Shown: positions 1 through 5,736 of the stretch, one piece after another
Layout: each line of letters opens with the position of its first letter
Numbering within the stretch: the first letter of the stretch is position 1
From: Aquabacter sp.
GTDB lineage: Bacteria; Pseudomonadota; Alphaproteobacteria; Rhizobiales; Xanthobacteraceae
Assembly (NCBI GenBank): GCA_030147645.1
Contig: JASBUY010000138.1
Coordinates: forward strand, 1-8,695
Length of the DNA: 8,695 nt
Reading direction: 5' to 3'
Made by a program: the position numbers and the translations under genes
Notes under the pieces: model-generated
Database searches by the model: none
What the model saw: only the letters and a program-made list of their open reading frames with translations
What the model was told of the DNA's origin: nothing

Positions 1-963
1 CCAGAAGTGGAGGATCGAGAGCCGGTGCGAGTAGATCGGCTGGTTCACCTGCTTCGGCAGGAAGTAGTACATGAGCCCGAGGATCGGCGTCGTGAGCAGG
101 AAGCCGACGGCGTTGTGCCCGTACCACCACTGCACGTTCGCGTCGAAGATCCCGGAGTAGGCGGAGTACGACTTCCACAGCGAGACCGGCACGGCGGCAT
201 TGTTGCCGAGATGCAGGACGGCAATGGTGACGATGAAGGCGAGATAGAACCAGTTGGCCACATAGATGTGGGGTTCCTTGCGCTTCAGGATGGTGACCAG
301 GAAGACCAGGAAATAGGTGACCCAGACCACTGTCAGGAACAGATCGGAATACCATTCCGGCTCCGCATATTCCTTGCCCTGGGTGATGCCGAGCAGATAG
401 CCCGTGCCGGCGACCAGGATGAAGAAGTTATAGCCGAGCACCACGAACCAGGGCGCCAGATCGCCCGCGAGCCGCGCGTGGCAGGTCCGCTGCACCACAT
501 AAAAGGACGTGCCGATCAGCACATTGCCGCCGAAGGCGAAGATCACCGCCGAGGTGTGCAGCGGGCGCAGGCGGCCGAAGGCGGTCCAGGGCAGGTCGAA
601 ATTCAGCACCGGGAAGGCCAGCTGAAGGGCGATGATGACCCCCACCAGGAATCCGGCAATGCCCCAGAAGACCGCGAGCAGCGTCGCCACCTTCACCGGC
701 GCCATATTGTAATTGGGCCGCCCGTCGATGGTCTCAGGTGGCAGCTCTGCCGGCCGGTCCATATAGCGGTTGCCGATGGCGAAGACCGAGGCGATGGAGG
801 CCGCCGCGAACAGGAAGGCATGGAACCCATAGGCGGAGGTGTGCGCCTTCGCCATCACGGCGATGGAGAGCAAGGCCAGCAGGGCGAAGGTCACGAGCAA
901 GAGCATCTCGCCGTTGGTCATCGACTTGCGGGGCAAGGAGGTGGGGGCTGGTGCGGTCGGCAT
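1..963 (-). CDS. ccoN: cbb3-type cytochrome c oxidase subunit I (CcoN/FixN), 3' part off the left edge
   Basis: Catalytic heme-copper subunit of the high-affinity cbb3 terminal oxidase of the inner membrane, which reduces O2 to water with electrons from the CcoO/CcoP cytochromes. The frame is open for 321 codons from ATG 963 to the left edge; alphaproteobacterial CcoN is usually about 530-550 residues, so roughly 40% is missing. Seen: hydrophobic helices at about 20-40, 43-63, 91-112, 134-157, 170-193, 208-227, 238-253 and 281-303. His136 in RPLHTSAVIFAFGGN fits a low-spin heme ligand, and His283 in WWYGHNAVGFLLT is the helix-VI CuB ligand. The YIWAGPHH segment with the cross-linked Tyr and the two other CuB His should lie beyond the edge. 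An AGGGAA ribosome site lies 6 nt before ATG 963; Met15 is a less likely start. A FixK/FNR box lies upstream. Codons 256-321 show a sharp shift in codon use (see findings). Confidence 0.96.
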   Translation of the reverse strand, partial: MPTAPAPTSLPRKSMTNGEMLLLVTFALLALLSIAVMAKAHTSAYGFHAFLFAAASIASVFAIGNRYMDRPAELPPETIDGRPNYNMAPVKVATLLAVFWGIAGFLVGVIIALQLAFPVLNFDLPWTAFGRLRPLHTSAVIFAFGGNVLIGTSFYVVQRTCHARLAGDLAPWFVVLGYNFFILVAGTGYLLGITQGKEYAEPEWYSDLFLTVVWVTYFLVFLVTILKRKEPHIYVANWFYLAFIVTIAVLHLGNNAAVPVSLWKSYSAYSGIFDANVQWWYGHNAVGFLLTTPILGLMYYFLPKQVNQPIYSHRLSILHFW

Positions 964-1039
964 CGTCGGTTCCCTGCGCCGGGGACAGGGGTCTCCGGAG
1001 CTTCTCGCCGCACCATGGGGACCGGGCCGCACCTGCTCC

Positions 1040-1053
1040 TTGATACAAGTCAA
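1040..1053 (-). promoter_or_regulatory. FixK/FNR-type anaerobox upstream of ccoN
   Basis: Seen: TTGATACAAGTCAA, a perfect TTGA-N6-TCAA dyad with one departure from the fuller TTGAT-N4-ATCAA consensus. It is the only such box in the window and lies in the leader of a cbb3 oxidase gene, the classical FixK/FNR/Anr target. If it acts as a class II activator site centred at -41.5, transcription would start near position 1005, leaving a leader of about 42 nt before ATG 963. The fit to the family's usual regulation makes this call fairly secure; the start site is inference. Confidence 0.85.
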
Positions 1054-1127
1054 AGGTGAAATGAGGCGGCTGCGGGCGCCCTGCTGGAAGCGCCGGTCAA
1101 GTCTCTGATGTCAAAGGAAAAGCCGGC

Positions 1128-1186
1128 AAAAAGGCGTGCCGGGCCGGTGTGCGGGCCGCATGCGCCATTTGGTCCCGCACGCCTTT
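1128..1186 (-). terminator. Rho-independent terminator-like hairpin after the GAF-GGDEF gene
   Basis: Read on the minus strand, AAAGGCGTGC (1186-1177) pairs perfectly with GCACGCCTTT (1139-1130), followed by more T giving a run of five at 1132-1128. The stem extends inward by GGG/CCC across a one-base bulge, making about 13 bp. The loop is long (about 30 nt) and itself GC-rich. It lies 78 bp after the cyclase stop codon and before the ccoN FixK box, as expected if the two genes are separate transcripts. The long loop lowers confidence. Confidence 0.55.
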
Positions 1187-1263
1187 GTGGCGGGAGTTTG
1201 ATGGGGTCTGCGGGGCGGATGGGGTGCGGGTTCTGAACCGGATTCGCGCTGGCCGGCGTCCGG

Positions 1264-2247
1264 TCAAGCCACCTGTACGATGCGGTTTCGGCCCTGGCGC
1301 TTGGCCTGATAAAGCCCCTTATCCGCGCGTTCCAGCAATTGGGGCAGGTCGGCGGCGGCGATGCCCTCGGCATTCGCAGCCTCGATCACGGCCCCGGAGG
1401 CGGTCATGCGAAAGCGGCCCTCGCTGACAGCGAAGTCGGGCCCCGCAATGGCGCGGCGGAACCGGTCCATGGCCTCGGTCGCGGCCTTTCCGTCGGCGCC
1501 GATGAGGAGGGCGGCGAATTCCTCCCCGCCGATGCGGAACAGCCAGTCTTCCGTGCGCATCACTTCGCGAAACGTCTCGGCGAAGCCGAACAGCGCGTCA
1601 TTGCCGGCCTCATGGCCGAAGCGGTCGTTGACGCGCTTGAAATGGTCGATGTCCAACACCGCGAGGGAAAAGGGGCATTTCACCCTTTCTGCGCGGTGAA
1701 ACTCGCTGGTGGCAACCACCTCCAGCATGCGGCGATTCCAGGCGCCGGTGAGCGCGTCGGTGCAGGCGAGGCGGCGCAGTTCCAGTTCGTGCGCCGCCAT
1801 GGCCGCGAGGTCCCGCAAAATCTGCTTGTGCGCCGGCGTGAGCGCGCGCTGCTCATGGTCGAGTACGCACAAGGTGCCGATACGCACGCCCTCCACTGCT
1901 ACCAGCGGCACCCCGGCATAAAAGCGCACCGCAGGCTTGCCATGGGCGAAGGGATTTTCAGTGAGACGCGGGTCCTCCCACGTGTCGCGTATTTCGAAGA
2001 TGTCGGGCTCTTCGTGGGAGAATTGGCACAAGGACGCCTCAATGGACGTCTCCGTCTGGTCCATGCCGCGCACGGATTTGAACCAGTAACGCTCCTCGTC
2101 CTGAAGGCTGACGATGGCGATAGGCGCATTGAGGGCAGCGGAGGCGATCCGGGTGATGCGGTCGAACATCTCTTCGGGCGAGGTGTCGAGGACGTTCATG
2201 GAACGCAAGATCTGGCCACGCAATACGGAATCTGTCTTCGATTGCAT
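1264..2247 (-). CDS. GAF domain-containing diguanylate cyclase (GGDEF)
   Basis: Predicted to make c-di-GMP from two GTP in the cytosol, with an N-terminal GAF domain as probable input. Seen in the 327-residue product: GAF about residues 18-158; DALTGAWNRR at 164-173 opening the GGDEF domain; metal-site segment LDIDHFKRVND at 198-208; active-site GGEEF at 240-244; and an intact inhibitory I-site RTED at 231-234, exactly five residues before GGEEF, so product inhibition is expected. No EAL/HD-GYP domain, signal peptide or membrane helix is visible. The start at ATG 2247 is chosen because AGGA lies 5 nt upstream. An in-frame ATG at 2325 would add 26 residues unlike GAF proteins and would start upstream of the predicted transcription start. 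The gene shares the strand of ccoN but a terminator-like hairpin intervenes. The GAF ligand cannot be read from sequence. Confidence 0.93.
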   Translation of the reverse strand: MQSKTDSVLRGQILRSMNVLDTSPEEMFDRITRIASAALNAPIAIVSLQDEERYWFKSVRGMDQTETSIEASLCQFSHEEPDIFEIRDTWEDPRLTENPFAHGKPAVRFYAGVPLVAVEGVRIGTLCVLDHEQRALTPAHKQILRDLAAMAAHELELRRLACTDALTGAWNRRMLEVVATSEFHRAERVKCPFSLAVLDIDHFKRVNDRFGHEAGNDALFGFAETFREVMRTEDWLFRIGGEEFAALLIGADGKAATEAMDRFRRAIAGPDFAVSEGRFRMTASGAVIEAANAEGIAAADLPQLLERADKGLYQAKRQGRNRIVQVA

Positions 2248-2304
2248 GATGATCCTGCAACCCCGTCCGGCGTCCGCGCCTTCCCACGGCCCCCCCGAGC
2301 CAGG

Positions 2305-2339
2305 TTTCAACTGTAGAAAGAGCATAGCTCACGTTGAAA
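2305..2339. promoter_or_regulatory. Inverted repeat over the GAF-GGDEF promoter (possible operator)
   Basis: Perfect 7-bp arms TTTCAAC (2305-2311) and GTTGAAA (2333-2339) are separated by 21 bp that contain a nested dyad, GAGC-ATA-GCTC (2320-2330). The arms flank the candidate -10 element and start site of the divergent cyclase gene. The layout suits a repressor operator, but the protein that would bind is unknown, and a 7-bp dyad can occur by chance. Confidence 0.35.
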
Positions 2340-2349
2340 TTGACGTCAC
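2321..2349 (-). promoter_or_regulatory. Candidate sigma70-type promoter of the GAF-GGDEF gene
   Basis: On the minus strand GTGACG (2349-2344, 4/6 to the -35 consensus) is followed after exactly 17 nt by TATGCT (2326-2321, 4/6 to the -10). Transcription would begin near 2314, about 67 nt before ATG 2247. The palindrome TGACGTCA (2341-2348) overlaps the -35 element and another dyad covers the -10. Prediction from motif match only. Confidence 0.45.
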
Positions 2350-2390
2350 CCTTTCGCCCTATTCAATTCGCCCATGTCCACTGTTGTGCC

Positions 2391-2419
2391 TTGGCCGAGC
2401 TAAAACATGCCCATATGAA
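2391..2419 (+). promoter_or_regulatory. Weak candidate promoter for edd
   Basis: TTGGCC (2391-2396, 4/6) and TATGAA (2414-2419, 4/6) are separated by 17 nt, giving a predicted start near 2426 and a leader of about 177 nt before edd. The odd palindrome GTGCAGTGCAC (2434-2444) lies just downstream, where a repressor could act. Motif match only. No HexR-like palindrome was recognised. Confidence 0.3.
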
Positions 2420-2602
2420 GGGCAATTCAACGCGTGCAGTGCACTATGAGCTTTCGTGTGACCGCGAATCAGGCATTCGGCAGGCCCGTCGACCGCCGGA
2501 TGCAGAAGTCTTTCCGGAGGGTCTTTCTTTTACCCAGCTGCGGCGCCATGTGCTGGTCAGATTGATCCATTCTGATGGGATCGCGCCAGAGCGGAGGCCT
2601 GA

Positions 2603-4438
2603 ATGAGCACTATCGGCAATCTGAATGCCCGCATCGGCGAGGTCACGGAGCGGATCGCGCGCCGCAGTGCGCAGGGTCGCGCGCGGTATCTGGAGCGCAT
2701 CGAGGCTGCGCGCGCCGCCGCGCCGCCGCGCCAGCGCCTCGGCTGTGCCAATCAGGCCCACGGCTTTGCCGCCTGCGGCCCGCTGGACAAGGCGCGGCTG
2801 CGCGAGGGCGAGACGCCCAACCTCGCCATCGTCACCGCCTATAACGACATGCTCTCGGCCCACCAGCCCTATGAGCGCTATCCCGAACTGATCCGCGCGG
2901 CGGCGCGCGAGGCCGGCGGCACGGCGCAGGTGGCAGGCGGGGTGCCGGCCATGTGCGACGGCGTCACCCAGGGTGAGGCGGGCATGGAGCTGAGCCTGTT
3001 CTCCCGCGAGGTGATTGCCCTTTCCACGGCGGTCGCACTCTCGCACCAGACCTTCGACGCGGCCGTGTTTCTCGGCATCTGCGACAAGATCGTGCCGGGC
3101 CTCGTCATCGGCGCGCTGGCCTTCGGCCATCTGCCGGCAGTCTTCATTCCCGCCGGTCCCATGACATCCGGCCTGCCCAATGACGAGAAGTCACGCATCC
3201 GCCAGCTGTTCGCGGAGGGCAAGGTGGATCGCGCGGCGTTGCTGGAAGCCGAGTCCCAGTCCTATCACGGGCCGGGCACCTGCACCTTCTACGGCACCGC
3301 CAACACCAATCAGATGATGATGGAGATCATGGGCCTGCATCTGCCCGGCGCCTCCTTCGTCAATCCCAATACGCCGCTGCGCGATGCGCTGACGCGGGAG
3401 GCCGCGCGCCGCGCGCTCGCCATCACCGCGCTCGGCAATGGCTACACGCCCATCGGCCGCATGCTGGACGAGAAGGTGTTCGTCAATGCCGTGGTCGGCC
3501 TGCATGCCACAGGTGGCTCCACCAACCACACGCTGCATCTCGTGGCCATGGCGGCGGCGGCCGGCATCACGCTGACTTGGGACGACTTCTCCGACCTTGC
3601 GGAAAAGGTGCCGCTGCTCGCCCGCGTCTATCCCAACGGCAAGGCGGACGTGAACCATTTCCATGCCGCCGGCGGCATGGCTTTCGTGATCCGCGAATTG
3701 CTGGGGGCGGGCCTCCTGCACAATGACGTCTCGACCGTCTGGGGCACGGGGCTCGAGGGCTATGTGGCCGAGCCCGGCCTCGCTGAGGACGAACGTCTCG
3801 TCTGGCGCGAGCCGGCGGCGCAGACCGGCGATCCGGCCGTGCTGCGGGGCGTCGCCGAACCCTTCCAGCCCACCGGCGGGCTGAAGGTGATGGGCGGCAA
3901 TATCGGCCGCGCGGTGGTGAAGACCTCGGCCGTCGCGCCGGAGCGCCATGTGATCGAGGCGCCGGCGCGCGTGTTCCATTCGCAGGAGGACGTCCAGGCC
4001 GCCTTCAAGGCGAAGACGCTGGAAGGGGATTTCATCGCCGTGGTCCGTTTCCAGGGCCCGGCCGCCAACGGCATGCCGGAACTCCACAAGCTGATGCCGC
4101 CTTTGGGCGTGCTCCAGGATCGCGGGCAAAAGGTGGCCCTGGTCACCGACGGCCGCCTGTCCGGCGCGTCCGGCAAGGTGCTCTCGGCCATCCATGTGAC
4201 GCCCGAAGCAGCGCGCGGAGGCGCCATCGCCAAGGTGCGCGACGGCGACATGATGCGGGTGGATGCCGTGACCGGCAGCGTCGAGGTTCTGGTGGACGCC
4301 GAGGAATGGGCGCGGCGGACGCCGGCCGAGGCGGACCTCTCCGGCAATCATCACGGCGTGGGGCGAGAATTGTTCGCCCCGTTCCGGGCGGCGGTGGGGG
4401 CGGCGGATTCCGGTGCCAGCATCTTCGCAGACGCCTAG
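2603..4438 (+). CDS. edd: 6-phosphogluconate dehydratase (Entner-Doudoroff)
   Basis: Cytosolic [4Fe-4S] enzyme converting 6-phosphogluconate to 2-keto-3-deoxy-6-phosphogluconate, which Eda then splits. The 611 residues match the family length (about 600-610). Seen: TAYNDMLSAHQPYERYP at 78-94, AMCDGVTQG at 117-124 region, GICDKI with Cys160, GPGTCTFYGTANTNQMMMEI with Cys227, HATGGSTNHTLH at 301-312 and the C-terminal DGRLSG at 516-521. The 67-residue spacing of Cys160 and Cys227 equals that of the cluster cysteines 154 and 221 of E. coli Edd. The C-X-F-Y-G-T pattern and full-length alignment favour Edd over the paralogue IlvD. The start at ATG 2603 has GGAGG 5 nt upstream. No zwf, pgl or eda is adjacent, so this is a stand-alone edd. 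Its stop TAG (4436-4438) is the first three bases of a multi-palindrome repeat. Confidence 0.97.
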   Translation: MSTIGNLNARIGEVTERIARRSAQGRARYLERIEAARAAAPPRQRLGCANQAHGFAACGPLDKARLREGETPNLAIVTAYNDMLSAHQPYERYPELIRAAAREAGGTAQVAGGVPAMCDGVTQGEAGMELSLFSREVIALSTAVALSHQTFDAAVFLGICDKIVPGLVIGALAFGHLPAVFIPAGPMTSGLPNDEKSRIRQLFAEGKVDRAALLEAESQSYHGPGTCTFYGTANTNQMMMEIMGLHLPGASFVNPNTPLRDALTREAARRALAITALGNGYTPIGRMLDEKVFVNAVVGLHATGGSTNHTLHLVAMAAAAGITLTWDDFSDLAEKVPLLARVYPNGKADVNHFHAAGGMAFVIRELLGAGLLHNDVSTVWGTGLEGYVAEPGLAEDERLVWREPAAQTGDPAVLRGVAEPFQPTGGLKVMGGNIGRAVVKTSAVAPERHVIEAPARVFHSQEDVQAAFKAKTLEGDFIAVVRFQGPAANGMPELHKLMPPLGVLQDRGQKVALVTDGRLSGASGKVLSAIHVTPEAARGGAIAKVRDGDMMRVDAVTGSVEVLVDAEEWARRTPAEADLSGNHHGVGRELFAPFRAAVGAADSGASIFADA

Positions 4439-4550
4439 AGCCTGATCCGATGAGGTTGAATCAACCTGATCGATGAATCAGTCTCTAAATTGATGGCAGA
4501 GAACGTTTTACCGATCTGATTGCGATGCAATCAGATCGGAACGTGCTCTA
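4436..4550. repeat. 115-bp composite palindromic intergenic repeat
   Basis: Bounded by inverted TAGAGC (4436-4441) and GCTCTA (4545-4550). Inside are three consecutive dyads. Arm 1 spans 4442-4481: CTGAT/ATCAG, then CGAT/ATCG, then the perfect AGGTTGA-A-TCAACCT at 4453-4467. Arm 2 is TCTCT/AGAGA (4482-4486 and 4498-4502). Arm 3 is ACGTT/AACGT (4503-4507 and 4540-4544) enclosing a perfect 13-bp stem, CCGATCTGATTGC with GCAATCAGATCGG, around a 3-nt loop (4511-4539). Folded, it is a closed stem with three arms. Intergenic elements with a GGTTGAATCAACC core and TAGAGC/GCTCTA-like ends are, to my recollection, frequent in Hyphomicrobiales genomes. Only one copy lies here, so its repeat status is knowledge-based. 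It may also end edd transcription or stabilise its mRNA. Confidence 0.75.
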
Positions 4551-4570
4551 AGCGTGAAATCCCCTTTCAG

Positions 4571-4614
4571 ACGGTGGCGCCCCGGCGCCGCCCGCTTTAT
4601 AGCGGGAGAACCGT
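4571..4614 (+). promoter_or_regulatory. Branched stem-loop in the leader of the MBL-fold gene
   Basis: Outer arms ACGGT (4571-4575) and ACCGT (4610-4614) enclose two hairpins: GGCGC/GCGCC with a 4-nt loop (4576-4589), and CCCGCT-TTAT-AGCGGG (4591-4606). The structure ends directly before the Shine-Dalgarno AAGGAAGG (4615-4622). It could act as a leader structure influencing translation or as part of edd termination; there is no T-run, so a simple Rho-independent terminator is unlikely. Role is inference. Confidence 0.4.
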
Positions 4615-4630
4615 AAGGAAGGCTTAGAAG

Positions 4631-5641
4631 ATGGCGGACAGGGTGGAGGAGGCGCCGCGGCTCAGCGAGCTGGCGCCGGGAGTGCTGCGCATTCGGATCG
4701 CGCTGCCATTCCCACCGAGCGAGGTGAATGCCTGGCTTCTTCGGACCGAGCAGGGATGGACGCTGATCGATTGCGGCGTGGACGACCCCACCACCCGCGC
4801 CTTGTTCGAGGCCGTGCTCGCCGATCCGCTGCTGGAGGGCGCGCCGGTCACCCGCCTCCTCATCACCCATTTCCATCCCGACCATGTGGGACTGGCCGGA
4901 TGGCTCGCGGCGCGCACCGGCGCGCCCCTCCATATGAGCCGGGTGGAATGGCTCCAGGCCCGCCTGATCCTGGCGGATCCGCCCGAGCGGGCACTTGCCG
5001 CCTATCTCGACCAATATGCCTTGTGCGATGCGCCTCAAAGCTTCCTCGACCATATGCGCCGGCGCGGGCTGCTCTATCGCAAATGGGTGGGCGAACTGCC
5101 TTATGCCTATGCCGCGATCCGCGAGGATGATGAGATCGCTATGGCCGGAACATCCTGGCGCGTCCTGATGGGGGAGGGGCATGCCCCCGAAATGGTCTGC
5201 CTCCACAGCGCCGAACGGAACCTGCTGATCGCGGCGGACCAGATCCTGCCGCGCATCTCGCCCCATATCGGCCTGCACCCGGCCGATCTCGATGCCGATC
5301 CGCTCGGCGCATATCTGGCGAGCCTGTCCAAGTTCGCGCAGCTCCCGTCCGACACCTTTGTCCTGCCGTCCCATGGCGAGCCATTCACCGGGCTTCACGC
5401 GCGGATCGCGGCCTTGACGGAGCATCACGCGGAGCGGTTGGCGCGCCTGCTTGATTTCTGCGTGCAGCCGCGCACCGCCATGGAGACCACGTCCGTCCTG
5501 TTCCGAAACCTTGCCCCCGAGCAGATCGGTTTCGGGCTCAGCGAAGCTTTGGCGCATCTTCGGCATCTGGTGCGCCGGGGCGCGCTGGTCCAGTCGCGCG
5601 ACGCACAGGTGTGGCGTTTCGAGCGCGCCGCGGCACCTTAA
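4631..5641 (+). CDS. Metallo-beta-lactamase-fold hydrolase
   Basis: Binuclear-metal hydrolase of unknown substrate, probably cytosolic (no signal peptide). Seen in the 336 residues: THFHPDHVG giving the H-x-H-x-D-H metal motif (His80, His82, Asp84, His85), His184 in GEGHAPE, Asp203 in AADQ and His248 in PSHGEP, so the full metal-ligand set is present. Residues about 265-336 form a separate C-terminal helical part resembling the winged-helix tail of LACTB2-like proteins. The 'GEGHAPE' loop and this tail favour a thioesterase, lactonase or RNase-like MBL over a true beta-lactamase or a glyoxalase II, but the substrate cannot be told. The start at ATG 4631 has AAGGAAGG 8 nt upstream. It follows edd by 192 bp containing a repeat, so it is probably not co-regulated with edd. 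A terminator-like hairpin follows it. Confidence 0.9.
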   Translation: MADRVEEAPRLSELAPGVLRIRIALPFPPSEVNAWLLRTEQGWTLIDCGVDDPTTRALFEAVLADPLLEGAPVTRLLITHFHPDHVGLAGWLAARTGAPLHMSRVEWLQARLILADPPERALAAYLDQYALCDAPQSFLDHMRRRGLLYRKWVGELPYAYAAIREDDEIAMAGTSWRVLMGEGHAPEMVCLHSAERNLLIAADQILPRISPHIGLHPADLDADPLGAYLASLSKFAQLPSDTFVLPSHGEPFTGLHARIAALTEHHAERLARLLDFCVQPRTAMETTSVLFRNLAPEQIGFGLSEALAHLRHLVRRGALVQSRDAQVWRFERAAAP

Positions 5642-5681
5642 GGGCCAATCGTGCGGGAATTGCCTTGCCATTCTCGGGCGG

Positions 5682-5712
5682 CTGTGGTCCCCCCCTCGGG
5701 CACGGGTTTTTT
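5682..5712 (+). terminator. Possible terminator after the MBL-fold gene
   Basis: CTGTG and CCC on the left pair with GGG and CACGG on the right (one G-U pair, two unpaired bases), followed after one G by six T (5707-5712). It lies 40 bp after the hydrolase stop codon and 24 bp before the permease GTG. The stem is short and interrupted, so termination may be partial. If so, it would also act as an attenuator for the two downstream membrane genes. Confidence 0.4.
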
Positions 5713-5736
5713 CCGCAGTTCAGAGCGGCGTGCAAC

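Larger units (their letters stand above)
964..1263. other. Spacer between the GAF-GGDEF gene and ccoN
   Basis: 300 bp without a supported gene. It holds, from right to left, the terminator-like hairpin (1128-1186), a stretch with nothing recognisable (1054-1127), the FixK/FNR box (1040-1053) and the ccoN leader. Short open frames crossing it on either strand have no ribosome site or recognisable protein content. Confidence 0.7.
2248..2602. other. Divergent spacer between GAF-GGDEF and edd
   Basis: 355 bp, noticeably more AT-rich in its centre than the flanking genes, with no supported gene. It contains the cyclase promoter and its dyads (2305-2349), a weak edd promoter (2391-2419), the GTGCAGTGCAC palindrome (2434-2444), and a bulged inverted repeat GATCCAT/ATGGGATC (2564-2570 and 2575-2582) ending 10 nt before the edd Shine-Dalgarno GGAGG (2593-2597). 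Short frames crossing it resemble no known protein. Confidence 0.6.

Noticed and set aside
7..1059. 350-codon plus-strand open frame opposite ccoN
   Set aside because: The translation is rich in His, Gln, Glu, Asp, Gly and Arg with no hydrophobic segments, as expected from the complement of a membrane-protein gene.
1339..2316. 325-codon open frame on the plus strand opposite the GAF-GGDEF gene
   Set aside because: It mirrors the codon pattern of a high-GC gene on the other strand, has no ribosome site, and the translation has no domain-like content; the minus-strand frame encodes clear GAF and GGDEF motifs.
2248..2325. Upstream ATG at 2325 for the GAF-GGDEF gene
   Set aside because: The extra 26 residues are unlike GAF proteins, the start lies upstream of the predicted transcription start, and ATG 2247 has an AGGA ribosome site.
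2456..2592. Possible small gene in the edd leader
   Set aside because: Short frames here lack a ribosome site and recognisable protein content, and the region fits an untranslated leader.
3191..4354. 387-codon minus-strand open frame inside edd
   Set aside because: His/Gly/Arg-rich antisense translation of a conserved dehydratase gene; a common GC-rich artefact.
4508..5671. 387-codon minus-strand open frame opposite the MBL-fold gene
   Set aside because: Antisense to a gene with a full metal-binding motif set, and it would read through the palindromic repeat; no recognisable protein features.
5611..5736. Upstream ATG start for the TauE/SafE gene
   Set aside because: It would overlap the preceding gene and add 42 Arg-rich residues running through a terminator-like hairpin; the family begins near VTIYLPIAE at GTG 5737.
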